Made by a program: the position numbers and the translations under genes. The notes beneath the pieces were generated by a model that was not told where the DNA came from, searched no databases, and worked only from the letters and a program-made list of their open reading frames with translations. Below, piece after piece: positions 10,427-19,393 of a stretch of 64,000 bases of DNA. Source of the stretch: Pseudomonadota bacterium (GTDB lineage: Bacteria > CALINM01); contig JAOABK010000006.1 in the NCBI GenBank assembly GCA_026418415.1, positions 16,157 through 80,156 on the forward strand, written 5' to 3'. The first letter of the stretch is position 1. Each line of letters opens with the position of its first letter.

Positions 10427-10961
10427 TAGAGATGGAACTGTTTGTGTAGAAAAAGAGTATTTAGATGATTATAAAAAGATGGAATTTATTGATGGTGTAG
10501 AGAAAGCATTGAAAATGATAAAACAGAAAGGATATTTAGTGATTATAATTACAAACCAGTCTGGGGTTGCAAGAGGTAAATTTTCTATAGAGGAAGCAGA
10601 AAATCAAAAAAGATACTTTATCGATTATTTTCTAAAAAAGGGAATTAAAATAGATGGATATTATTATTGTCCCCATCATCCAGAGGGAATTATAAAGGAG
10701 TTTGCAATAGATTGTGATTGTAGAAAACCTAAAGCTGGGCTCATTTACAAAGCAATATCTGATAATAATATTGACTTATCTAATTCATATGTTGTGGGAG
10801 ATAAGAAAATAGATATAGAGTTGGCGTTAAATATAGGCGCCAAACCAGTTTTAGTGCGAACTGGTTATGGCATTGAGGAGGAAAAAAAAGTTTTAGTGAA
10901 AGACAAAATCCAAATTTTTGATAATCTATACAAATTTGCTTTAAGCCTAAAGGAGGTGTAA
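10404..10961 (+). CDS. gmhB: D-glycero-beta-D-manno-heptose 1,7-bisphosphate 7-phosphatase (HAD family)
   Basis: FLDRDGTV, TNQSGVARG, CDCRKPKAGL, VGDKKIDIE. Confidence 0.9.
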   Translation: MKKYVFLDRDGTVCVEKEYLDDYKKMEFIDGVEKALKMIKQKGYLVIIITNQSGVARGKFSIEEAENQKRYFIDYFLKKGIKIDGYYYCPHHPEGIIKEFAIDCDCRKPKAGLIYKAISDNNIDLSNSYVVGDKKIDIELALNIGAKPVLVRTGYGIEEEKKVLVKDKIQIFDNLYKFALSLKEV

Positions 10962-10967
10962 ATATCT

Positions 10968-11141
10968 ATGAGTTTATCAAAGGAATTATTAGAAATTTTA
11001 GCCTGTCCAAAGTGCAAACAGGAAATAAAGATATCAGATGATGAAAAATGGTTAATTTGTAACTTTTGTAAACTTAAGTATCCAATTAGAGAAGACATTC
11101 CAGTAATGCTTGTGGAAGAGGCTGAAAAATTAGATGAGTAA
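10968..11141 (+). CDS. Trm112/YcaR-like small zinc-ribbon protein (57 aa)
   Basis: Translated by hand: MSLSKELLEILACPKCKQEIKISDDEKWLICNFCKLKYPIREDIPVMLVEEAEKLDE; two CxxC pairs, EDIPVML motif; SD aggaggtg upstream. Below the size cutoff of the supplied ORF track. Confidence 0.9.
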   Translation: MSLSKELLEILACPKCKQEIKISDDEKWLICNFCKLKYPIREDIPVMLVEEAEKLDE

Positions 11142-12141
11142 TAGAATTTTTATAAGATGTCCCAACTGGTTGGGTGACATTATAATGTCAATTCCAGCAA
11201 TAAGTGCTATAAAAAAAATTTTTCCAGATCATAAACTTTATTGTTATGCTAGAAAAGAATATGTCTCAATTCTAAAAAGAGTTGAAAATGTTACTGAAAT
11301 TATTGGCTTTGAAAAAAAAACTGTTCTATCAGAAATTTATAATAATGTTAATAATATTAAAAAATACAACTTTGAAAAAGCGATAGTCTTTCCAAATTCT
11401 TGGACATCAGCATTAATACCCTTTTTAGCACAAATTCCTGAAAGATATGGTTATAATGTGAGAGGTAGAGGAATTTTATTTACTAACTCTATTGAGTTGC
11501 CCCACCATATACATGAACTTCACCATGTTTATTATTATCTTGGATTGGTTAGGGGAATAAAGAATATGGATTTTAATGATATGCCAAAACTAAATGTATC
11601 TGATGAGGAGGTTTATGAATTTAAAAAGGGATTTAGCCTTTTAGATAAGAAAACATGTTGCTTTGTTCCAGGTGCTGCTTATGGACCAGCTAAATGTTGG
11701 TTTAAAGAGAGGTATATGGAATTAGGCAAAAAATTAGTCCAAAGGGGGTATACAATTATTCTTGTTGGAGGTAAAGATGATGAAGTAATTTGTGAGGACA
11801 TAAAAATAGGGATACAGGATTGCGTAATTAGTTTAGCAGGAAAAACTAAAATTGATGAGCTACCGGTTGTTTTAAAAAGCTGTAATTTCACAATCTCAAA
11901 TGATTCAGGGCCAATGCATGTCTCAGCAGCAGTAGGTACTCCAGTAATTGGTATCTTTGGGTCTACCAATCCAAAAACTACATACCCCTTTGGTTATAGA
12001 GATCTTGTCATACATAAAGAGTTAGAGTGCTCCTATTGTTTAGATAGAGAATGTAAATTGAAAGTAAATAGGATGAAGTGTATGGAACTGATTACTGTTA
12101 CAGACGTAATAAATAAATTAGAAGAAAAAGGGCTAATATAG
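11134..12141 (+). CDS. waaF: Lipopolysaccharide heptosyltransferase II family (GT9)
   Basis: CPNWLGDIIMSIPAI, FVPGAAYGPAKCW, SNDSGPMHVSAAVGTPVIGIFGSTNP, CSYCLDRECKL. Confidence 0.93.
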   Translation: MSNRIFIRCPNWLGDIIMSIPAISAIKKIFPDHKLYCYARKEYVSILKRVENVTEIIGFEKKTVLSEIYNNVNNIKKYNFEKAIVFPNSWTSALIPFLAQIPERYGYNVRGRGILFTNSIELPHHIHELHHVYYYLGLVRGIKNMDFNDMPKLNVSDEEVYEFKKGFSLLDKKTCCFVPGAAYGPAKCWFKERYMELGKKLVQRGYTIILVGGKDDEVICEDIKIGIQDCVISLAGKTKIDELPVVLKSCNFTISNDSGPMHVSAAVGTPVIGIFGSTNPKTTYPFGYRDLVIHKELECSYCLDRECKLKVNRMKCMELITVTDVINKLEEKGLI

Positions 12142-14154
12142 ATGTTAGAGATTTTAGATTTGATAAATAAAATTGATTTGAAGTTACTATATTTTTTTAA
12201 TATAACCCTTAAAAATCCAATAACTGATTTTTTGATGCCCCTTTTATCAAGATATGGTTATTTATTTTTTATTCCCTTTTTATTATTAGCTTTCAATGAA
12301 AAAAGAAAAGATCTCAATATTTTTATTTTTTTTGTTTTAACCTTTATTTTTTCAGATTTTATCTCTAATACTCTCAAAAACATAATAATGAGACCCAGAC
12401 CTTTTGTAGAACATGCAATTATAAATTTGGAAGGGAGAGGGCTTTCTTATTCTATGCCATCTAATCATGCTACTAATGCCTTTGCTGTAGCTTTCTTTCT
12501 TAAAAATTATATTAAAAAAATCTTTCCTCTATTCATACTTGCTTCTTTAATTGCTATTAGCAGAGTTATTATAGGAGTTCATTATCCCTCTGATGTTTTA
12601 ATGGGAATTCTTTTAGGTGCCATTGTAGGAATTACTTTTAATAAATTTCTATTGAGTTTTAATAACCTGGTAATAAAGGATAAAAATAAGGCTATCCTGA
12701 TTATTATTTTAGTCTTCCTGTCTATATTCAGAATTTTATATATCAAATACTCTCCTATTGATCTTAGTGGAGATGAAGCCCATTATTGGGAATGGTCAAG
12801 AAATCTTGATATGAGTTATTATTCCAAGGGGCCTTTAATTTCTTATATTATCTTCATAGGAACAAAAATATTTGGAGATACGGAATTAGGGGTCAAATTT
12901 TTTGCTGTATTTTTTTCCTTTTTCTCAAGCCTATTAATGTACGAAATTACTGATATGCTTACTAAAAATAAAAAAACATCTTTTTTTAGTGGACTTACTT
13001 TACAAGTATTACCTCTCTTCTCATATCTTGGCATACTCATGACAATAGATAGCCCGTTTCTTTACTTTTGGCTTTTAGGGCTCTATTTAGTTTGTAAAAT
13101 GACTGTTTTTGATGAGTTTAATTTTTTAAAAAACTGGTTATATCTGGGAGTGGTAGTTGGTTTAGGAATGCTTTCAAAATATACAATGGTATTCTTTTAT
13201 CCTTCCTTAGTACTCTTTATATTTTTAGAAAAAAAATTTTATGTTTTTAAAAAACCAGGATTTTATATTTGTATTTTAACTTCACTTTTGATATTTCTTC
13301 CTGTATTGATATGGAATGATACATATGGGTGGGTCACTCTTAAGCATACAGCTTATCATGCAAGAATAGATAAGGGATTAACATTATCATGGTATGATTT
13401 TTTTGAATTTATAATATCTCAAATAGGATTACTCACGCCTTTTATATTTTTACTAATGATTTATTCCTTTATTAAATTAACGGGTTTCCAAAGAAACTTT
13501 ACAATCAGTTTTTTCATAGTTCTATTTAGCTTTTTTACCTTAAAAAGTATACAGGGCAAAGTAGAGGCAAACTGGCCACTTGTTGCATATCCTTCAGGCA
13601 TTTTATCTATGAATGTTTTTTGGAATGAGAGAAAACCGAACTTTTTAATAATCTCTTTCTTGGTTGCTGGAATAATTACCCTTTTTGGATATTTAACCCC
13701 CTATTTAAATGTTCCTGAAAAATATAACCCCTCTTTAAGAATTTTGGGCTGGCAGGAACTTGGGAAAAAGGTTGATTTATTAAAAAATAGTATGGAAAAT
13801 CCTAAAAAAACAATTATATTTACTGACGACTATCAGTTATCAAGCTTAATTTCCTTTTACAGTAAAGATAAGCCTTTTGTCTTTTGTGTTAATTTTACTG
13901 GAAGAAGAATGAATCAATATGACATATGGGCATATAATGAAAAATTTAATATCAATAATTACCGAAACTACAATGCAATTTTTATAACTAAAAATGACAC
14001 ACCATTTATTGAGTTCCTTATACGTCTTAGTTGTAATTCCTATGAAAAAAATAAGGAAGTGTTTTATAATAGGAAAATAAAGGTAAGAGAAATATCTTTT
14101 TACAGATGCTTTGGACTAAAAAGGATTGTAGAATTGCCAATTAGGAGTTATTGA
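12142..14154 (+). CDS. PAP2 phosphatase - GT39 (ArnT/PMT-like) fusion membrane protein
   Basis: N-terminal PAP2 signature KNIIMRPRP...MPSNHATN...SRVIIGVHYPSD, then GDEAHYWEWSRNLDMSYYSKGPLISY typical of GT39/ArnT-like. Confidence 0.9.
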   Translation: MLEILDLINKIDLKLLYFFNITLKNPITDFLMPLLSRYGYLFFIPFLLLAFNEKRKDLNIFIFFVLTFIFSDFISNTLKNIIMRPRPFVEHAIINLEGRGLSYSMPSNHATNAFAVAFFLKNYIKKIFPLFILASLIAISRVIIGVHYPSDVLMGILLGAIVGITFNKFLLSFNNLVIKDKNKAILIIILVFLSIFRILYIKYSPIDLSGDEAHYWEWSRNLDMSYYSKGPLISYIIFIGTKIFGDTELGVKFFAVFFSFFSSLLMYEITDMLTKNKKTSFFSGLTLQVLPLFSYLGILMTIDSPFLYFWLLGLYLVCKMTVFDEFNFLKNWLYLGVVVGLGMLSKYTMVFFYPSLVLFIFLEKKFYVFKKPGFYICILTSLLIFLPVLIWNDTYGWVTLKHTAYHARIDKGLTLSWYDFFEFIISQIGLLTPFIFLLMIYSFIKLTGFQRNFTISFFIVLFSFFTLKSIQGKVEANWPLVAYPSGILSMNVFWNERKPNFLIISFLVAGIITLFGYLTPYLNVPEKYNPSLRILGWQELGKKVDLLKNSMENPKKTIIFTDDYQLSSLISFYSKDKPFVFCVNFTGRRMNQYDIWAYNEKFNINNYRNYNAIFITKNDTPFIEFLIRLSCNSYEKNKEVFYNRKIKVREISFYRCFGLKRIVELPIRSY

Positions 14155-15104
14155 TGAAAGTATCTATTGTCATTCCTATTTTTAATGAAGAAGAAAATAT
14201 TAATCTGTTATATGAGAGAATAAAATTCGTCATGGATAATACTAAAAATCCTTATGAAATAATATTCGTAGACGATGGAAGTAAAGATAATAGTTTGAAT
14301 ATACTTAAGAAGATACAAGAAAATGATGAAAAAATTATAGTAATATCTTTAAGAAAAAACTTTGGCCAAACCTCTGCCTTTGCTGCAGGGTTTGATTATG
14401 CAACAGGTGATGTGATAATAACAATGGATGGTGATCTACAAAATGATCCGGATGATATTCCAAAGTTGATTGAACTTTCCAAAGAATATGATATTGTAAG
14501 TGGATGGAGAAAGAATAGGAAAGATCCGTTTATATCAAGAAGATTACCATCAATTATTGCTAACTGGCTTATTTCTAAAGTAACAGGAGTTAAATTACAT
14601 GATTATGGATGTAGTTTGAAAGCTTATAGAAGAGATGTTTTGCAAAATATAAATTTATATGGAGAGATGCATAGATTTATTCCAGCGGTTGCCAGTCAGT
14701 ATGGAGTTAAAATTACTGAAGTTGAAACAAAGCACCATCCAAGAAAATACGGTAAATCAAAGTATGGAATTTCAAGAACTTTTAAAGTAATTCTCGATTT
14801 AATAATGATAAAATTCTTTCAATCCTTCTTTTCCAAGCCATTGAGGGCTTTTGGCCCAATTGGGTTAGCAAGTTTTTTTGCAGGATTAATAATATCACTA
14901 AAACTTACTTTTGAGAAGTTCTATTACCATAAGGACATTGGGGGAAGACCTTTATTAATATTAGGTGTAATGCTAATTATAGTTGGCGTTCAGATGCTTG
15001 CTATGGGGATTTTAGGTGAATATCTTGTAAGGATTTATTATGAAACGCAGAAAAAGCCTATTTATTATATAAGAGAAATATATACTTCTAAAAGGGAAAA
15101 CTAA
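14154..15104 (+). CDS. Glycosyltransferase family 2 (undecaprenyl-phosphate sugar / ArnC-GtrB-like)
   Basis: SIVIPIFNEEENINLLYERI, DDGSKDNSL, ITMDGDLQNDPDDIP, RFIPA, two C-terminal TM segments. Confidence 0.93.
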   Translation: MKVSIVIPIFNEEENINLLYERIKFVMDNTKNPYEIIFVDDGSKDNSLNILKKIQENDEKIIVISLRKNFGQTSAFAAGFDYATGDVIITMDGDLQNDPDDIPKLIELSKEYDIVSGWRKNRKDPFISRRLPSIIANWLISKVTGVKLHDYGCSLKAYRRDVLQNINLYGEMHRFIPAVASQYGVKITEVETKHHPRKYGKSKYGISRTFKVILDLIMIKFFQSFFSKPLRAFGPIGLASFFAGLIISLKLTFEKFYYHKDIGGRPLLILGVMLIIVGVQMLAMGILGEYLVRIYYETQKKPIYYIREIYTSKREN

Positions 15105-16013
15105 TTGAAAAGATATATCAAATTTTTAGGAAAGGCATTAATAAGCTTTTTTTTTCTATTTCTTGTTTTTAAAAAACTTGATTTTAATACCATCATCATT
15201 GAACTTAAACAAATAAACATAATAATGCTTTTTTTATCTATTATACTTTATCTAAGCACAATGATTTTTTCTACAATTAGATGGTCTTATTTTGTGAAAA
15301 CAAAAAAATCTATAAAAGAATTATTCCAACTATATATGATTGGCACCTTCTTTAATCTCTTTATGCCTGGTACTGTTGGAGGAGATGTTATAAAAGCATA
15401 TTATTTATACAAAGAAGATAGAAAAAAAACTAATCCCCTTGTCTCTGTTTTTATGGAAAGATATATGGGGCTTTGTGCTCTAATAACCATAGCTTTAATT
15501 GGATTCTTTTTTGGTTATGATTACATTAAAGACAGCTTAATCGACAAATTATTTTATCTAATATGTGCATTATTTATTCTCGGGACACTTTTCGTTTTAT
15601 TTTTTCCCTATGAAAAATTTTATCATAAATTAGATAGAGCTCGAGAATCTATTAAAAATTATATGTTTAATCCCTCAATATTTTTTAGGACCTACATATT
15701 ATCATTAATTGTTCAAGGTATTGGTGTTTTAGTAGTTTATTTCCTTGGAATTGGCTTATCTATTCCTCTCCAATTTAAGTTTTATCTGATTTTTATACCC
15801 ATAATAACTGTCATATCCATGATACCTATATCCCTTTCAGGCTTCGGTGTTAGAGAGTATGGTTTTTTATATCTCTTAAGCATCTTTGGTATATCAAAGG
15901 AGAAAGCAGTAGGACTCTCTTTAATGTGGTTTTTTACTATGCTCATGACAGGCCTTGTTGGAATGTTTTTTTATTTGAATAAAAAAGTTAATACAAATGT
16001 TGACATTAGTTAA
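15105..16013 (+). CDS. Lysylphosphatidylglycerol synthase TM region / YbhN-like (UPF0104) flippase-like protein
   Basis: Multi-TM with MPGTVGGDVIKAYYLYK and ISLSGFGVREYGFLYLL motifs; TTG start. Confidence 0.88.
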   Translation: MKRYIKFLGKALISFFFLFLVFKKLDFNTIIIELKQINIIMLFLSIILYLSTMIFSTIRWSYFVKTKKSIKELFQLYMIGTFFNLFMPGTVGGDVIKAYYLYKEDRKKTNPLVSVFMERYMGLCALITIALIGFFFGYDYIKDSLIDKLFYLICALFILGTLFVLFFPYEKFYHKLDRARESIKNYMFNPSIFFRTYILSLIVQGIGVLVVYFLGIGLSIPLQFKFYLIFIPIITVISMIPISLSGFGVREYGFLYLLSIFGISKEKAVGLSLMWFFTMLMTGLVGMFFYLNKKVNTNVDIS

Positions 16014-16029
16014 TTATATGATTTAATAT
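16000..16029 (+). promoter_or_regulatory. Putative sigma70-type promoter for the major pilin gene
   Basis: TTGACA (16000-16005), 18-nt spacer, TAATAT (16024-16029); SD ggagg and ATG at 16055 downstream. Confidence 0.6.
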
Positions 16030-16054
16030 TATTATAAAAAGTTGGAGGTAAACT

Positions 16055-16495
16055 ATGAAAAATCAAAAAGGTTTTACTCTAATTGAGTTGGTTATTGTTT
16101 TAATTCTTCTTGGTATTTTAGCCGCTGTTGCTGTACCTAAATTTATGAATCTTCAAGAGGAAGCAAAGAAGTCTGGTGTTAAAGGTGCTGTTGCAAGTGT
16201 AAGAAGTGCTATTAATATTTATTATGCTAATGCTAATTTGAAGGGAAAAACAACCGTATTCCCACCAAGTGAAACTGTATTAAAGAATATATTGAATGGT
16301 CCTATCCCAGATAATGCAGCAGTAATAAATCCAGGTGCAGACAAGAAGGCAATAGATGTAACTACAACTGCAACACCACCAGCGGTTACAGCAGCAGACA
16401 GTACAACTGCAACAAAACCAGCATGGAGATATAATTCTAATACAGGGCAGTTCTGGTCAAACTGGGGTGGTGGATTTAAAGCTAATACTTACTAA
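16055..16495 (+). CDS. Type IV major pilin, MshA-like
   Basis: Class III leader MKNQKG^FTLIELVIVLILLGILAAVAVPKFMNLQEEAK and SGVKGAVASVRSAI resemble MshA. Confidence 0.92.
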   Translation: MKNQKGFTLIELVIVLILLGILAAVAVPKFMNLQEEAKKSGVKGAVASVRSAINIYYANANLKGKTTVFPPSETVLKNILNGPIPDNAAVINPGADKKAIDVTTTATPPAVTAADSTTATKPAWRYNSNTGQFWSNWGGGFKANTY

Positions 16496-16498
16496 TTT

Positions 16499-16529
16499 TT
16501 TAAAGGCTGCCAAATCGGCAGCCTTTAAA
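16499..16529. terminator. Inverted repeat after pilin gene (terminator/processing hairpin)
   Basis: TTTAAAGGCTGCC-AAATC-GGCAGCCTTTAAA, perfect 13-bp stem and 5-nt loop directly after the pilin stop. Confidence 0.75.
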
Positions 16530-16571
16530 CTTCAATTTGTTTTATTAATCTATTTTTCCAAGGAATAGGAT

Positions 16572-18533
16572 ATAAAAAATAAAAAAGTTTTATTATCCTT
16601 CATATTAACATTTTCATTCCTATTTTCAATCATCAAGATTAGAAGTTATGATTTATTTATTTATCTTAAAGTTGCTGATTTTGATAGTTTCTTAAATCCT
16701 ATAAAAACTAATCTTTTTTCCTTTTCCCATTCCAATTATGGCTACACAAATTATTCAATCATTTTTTCTGAGATAGCTAATTTACTTAATAATTTGTTTG
16801 GAATTAGCTCTCTTATTTTTTTTCAATCCCTTATAATCTCGGTAAGCTTTGGATTGCTAACGCTCATATATAAAAAGAAAAATAATTACATTTTTATTAT
16901 GATCTTTTTCCTGCTCTCCCTTTTTACTTTGAGAGAGAGACTTTTATTTAGACCCCATAATTTAAGTTATTTATTTTTTGCAATAAATCTATATCTGTTA
17001 GTTAATGACCTGAAAGGTAGATTGTTATTTTTGTTTTTAAATCAGATCTTTTGGGTAAATACTCATAATAGTTTTATATTAGGAATAATTAATCCCTTTT
17101 TATTGTATCCCTTTATACCGAATAGAAGTTACAAAAGTTTATTGTTAGTCTTTGCAACAAGTACCTTAGGAAGTTTATTTTCAATACATTTCTTAAAACC
17201 CTTTATAGAAATTTTTAACCCCTTTTTAGGAGAAACGAAAGAACTCTTTAAAATTCTACCAATACATGAATGGCAAACAATAGATTTAAATTTAATTTTA
17301 TCTTTTTATGGATTACTTGTAATTTTTTCTATTTTGCTAATTTTAAAAACAAGGTTCTACAAAATAATCCCCTTTTTTGCATTTTATTTATTTATATCTA
17401 TAAAATTTGTCAGATTTATAGACTATTTTGCATTGTCAGCTTTTTTTACTATGATTATTTTACTTAACAATAATAGTGAGATAGAAGAAAGTCTTAAATT
17501 TGTAATTTTAAAATATGCTTTGTTTTTCGTGATATTTTTATGGTGTATTATTAGTTATTTTAATAATCCTCTTATACCCTATGGTTTAGGCATGGCTGAC
17601 TTCTTTTATCCCCAAAATGCTATAGATTTTATGAAAAAAAATAAAATAAAGGGAAATATTTATAACAGTTATCCCTTTGGTGGATATATTATTTATAATC
17701 TTTTTCCCGATTCTAAACCAATCATTGATGGCAGGCTTTGTTACCCCTTGGATTTTATAAAATTATATTCAGATTCTCTTGAAGATCCTTATGCATTTAA
17801 AAATCTTTTGATTAAGTATAAACCAGAGATTTTTCTTCTCGATTATAACCACCCTAATATAATAATTTTTCTTGATATTATGAGAGATAGATATAAGCTT
17901 GTATATTTTGATGATAATTCAATGATTTTTTTGGAAAAATCAAATAAGTTTGAGGATATTATAAGAAATCATGAGTATAAGCATATTTCTCCTCAATATG
18001 TAATGGGCATAGATATTGAGAAAAAACATGATATGGAAAGGGTAATTGAAGAAATACAAAGAAATATTAAGGAAACAAATAGTGTGAGAAGCAATATTAT
18101 GTTTGGTAATATTCAACTTAATATGGGAAGAAAAGATAAAGCTAAAGAAATATTCAAACAAGTAATTAAAAGGGAAAGTCCTATTGGCAAAGCAGAGGCT
18201 TATAATAATCTTGGAATATTATATCTTGAAAACAATGATATAAGTAATGCTATTAAAATGTTTAAAAAAGCGATCTTTTTTAACCAAGATTTTGATATAG
18301 CATATTACAATTTAGCTTTAATTTATAGAGAAAGAAATGATTTTGTTAGTTCCTTTTACCATCTATTTAGATATTTAATTATTCAAAAAAGTAAAGGCGA
18401 AGTAAAAGATGATTTAAAGACTGAATTCATTGAGGTATTTAAGCAAGCAATTAAAAGTGTAATTAAGTACACAGGTCTAATGTTGGCTATTTTTGGTATT
18501 CTTTACATATTGTTTATAAAAAAAAGAGGGTAG
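16572..18533 (+). CDS. Polytopic membrane protein with C-terminal TPR domain (start re-assigned, apparently AUA)
   Basis: Supplied ORF starts at TTG 16794, but the frame is open back to a TAG at 16566-16568 and encodes a TM helix (IKNKKVLLSFILTFSFLFSIIKIRSYDLFIY); SD AAGGA about 7 nt upstream of ATA at 16572; C-terminal TPR AEAYNNLGILYLENNDISNAIKMFKKAI. Confidence 0.7.
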   Translation: MKNKKVLLSFILTFSFLFSIIKIRSYDLFIYLKVADFDSFLNPIKTNLFSFSHSNYGYTNYSIIFSEIANLLNNLFGISSLIFFQSLIISVSFGLLTLIYKKKNNYIFIMIFFLLSLFTLRERLLFRPHNLSYLFFAINLYLLVNDLKGRLLFLFLNQIFWVNTHNSFILGIINPFLLYPFIPNRSYKSLLLVFATSTLGSLFSIHFLKPFIEIFNPFLGETKELFKILPIHEWQTIDLNLILSFYGLLVIFSILLILKTRFYKIIPFFAFYLFISIKFVRFIDYFALSAFFTMIILLNNNSEIEESLKFVILKYALFFVIFLWCIISYFNNPLIPYGLGMADFFYPQNAIDFMKKNKIKGNIYNSYPFGGYIIYNLFPDSKPIIDGRLCYPLDFIKLYSDSLEDPYAFKNLLIKYKPEIFLLDYNHPNIIIFLDIMRDRYKLVYFDDNSMIFLEKSNKFEDIIRNHEYKHISPQYVMGIDIEKKHDMERVIEEIQRNIKETNSVRSNIMFGNIQLNMGRKDKAKEIFKQVIKRESPIGKAEAYNNLGILYLENNDISNAIKMFKKAIFFNQDFDIAYYNLALIYRERNDFVSSFYHLFRYLIIQKSKGEVKDDLKTEFIEVFKQAIKSVIKYTGLMLAIFGILYILFIKKRG

Positions 18534-18541
18534 CTCCTTTA

Positions 18542-18569
18542 TTGAATTACCTTTATTTTATGTTAAAAT
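18542..18569 (+). promoter_or_regulatory. Putative promoter giving a leaderless mRNA for the minor prepilin genes
   Basis: TTGAAT, 16-nt spacer, TAAAAT (18564-18569), ATG 7 nt later at 18577; no SD. Confidence 0.55.
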
Positions 18570-18576
18570 AAAGTAG

Positions 18577-19020
18577 ATGAAGGGACTTACATTAATTGAG
18601 TTTGTGATGACACTTATTGTACTGTCAATCATATTCGTAGTAGTCATTTTAGGCATGAGAAAACCTCTTGATGTAAATTTAGACTTAGCAACAAAAAAAG
18701 TTTATGGTGACCTTTCATTTATAAGAGAGAAAGCAATTTCTACAAATAAAAGATATAAAATTTATTTACAAACTCCAGATATATTTATGGCTGGGTTTGG
18801 CAATTATACGCTAATTATTAATCCCGATGATCAATCTAAATTAAGATATAAATTGGGAGATAAATATCCTAAAGTCTCATTTTTCAAAAATTATTCTGTT
18901 GCTTTTGATGGTTTAGGGAGGAATATTTTTAGAACTCAGACTTCGATTATAATCAAGACCAGTACTAATCAAAAGATAATTAAAATAAACCCTGAACATG
19001 GCAGAGTTTATGTATATTAG
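18577..19020 (+). CDS. Minor prepilin (GspH/MshC-like)
   Basis: Very short leader MKG^LTLIEFVMTLIVLSIIFVVV; in-frame TAG directly abuts the ATG. Confidence 0.82.
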   Translation: MKGLTLIEFVMTLIVLSIIFVVVILGMRKPLDVNLDLATKKVYGDLSFIREKAISTNKRYKIYLQTPDIFMAGFGNYTLIINPDDQSKLRYKLGDKYPKVSFFKNYSVAFDGLGRNIFRTQTSIIIKTSTNQKIIKINPEHGRVYVY

Positions 19021-19393
19021 TATTACAAAAGGATTTACATTAATAGAAGTTGTAATTGTAATACTTCTAATAGCAATAGCAGTACCAGCTATTATTTTTC
19101 CTGTTTTTGAATCTTCGAAACAAAGCTATCGAAGTGAAGAATATCTTAACGGCTTGTTTCTAGCAGAAGGAAAAATGGAAGAGATAACACGATTTAAAAA
19201 TATTTCGGGTCTTGATAGAACAATTAATAGAACATTAACCAATAAATTTGATGATACTTTGGTTGGATTTAATAGAAAAGTTACTTATTTCCCATATTCC
19301 AGCTGGAGAGGGGTTTTTACCGTGACTGTTAGTAAGCAAAATGTGGGATCAATTAAAATTACAACATGGTTTACTAGATATTCCTCACTATGA
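18998..19393 (+). CDS. Minor prepilin (PilV/MshD-like)
   Basis: KG^FTLIEVVIVILLIAIAVPAIIFPV; start could be ATG 18998 or 19010. Confidence 0.85.
   Translation: MAEFMYISITKGFTLIEVVIVILLIAIAVPAIIFPVFESSKQSYRSEEYLNGLFLAEGKMEEITRFKNISGLDRTINRTLTNKFDDTLVGFNRKVTYFPYSSWRGVFTVTVSKQNVGSIKITTWFTRYSSL

Noticed and set aside
16013-16055. Sigma-54 promoter upstream of the pilin gene (common in some T4P systems)
   Set aside because: No GG-N10-GC (-24/-12) element; a TTGACA/TAATAT sigma70-type promoter is present instead.
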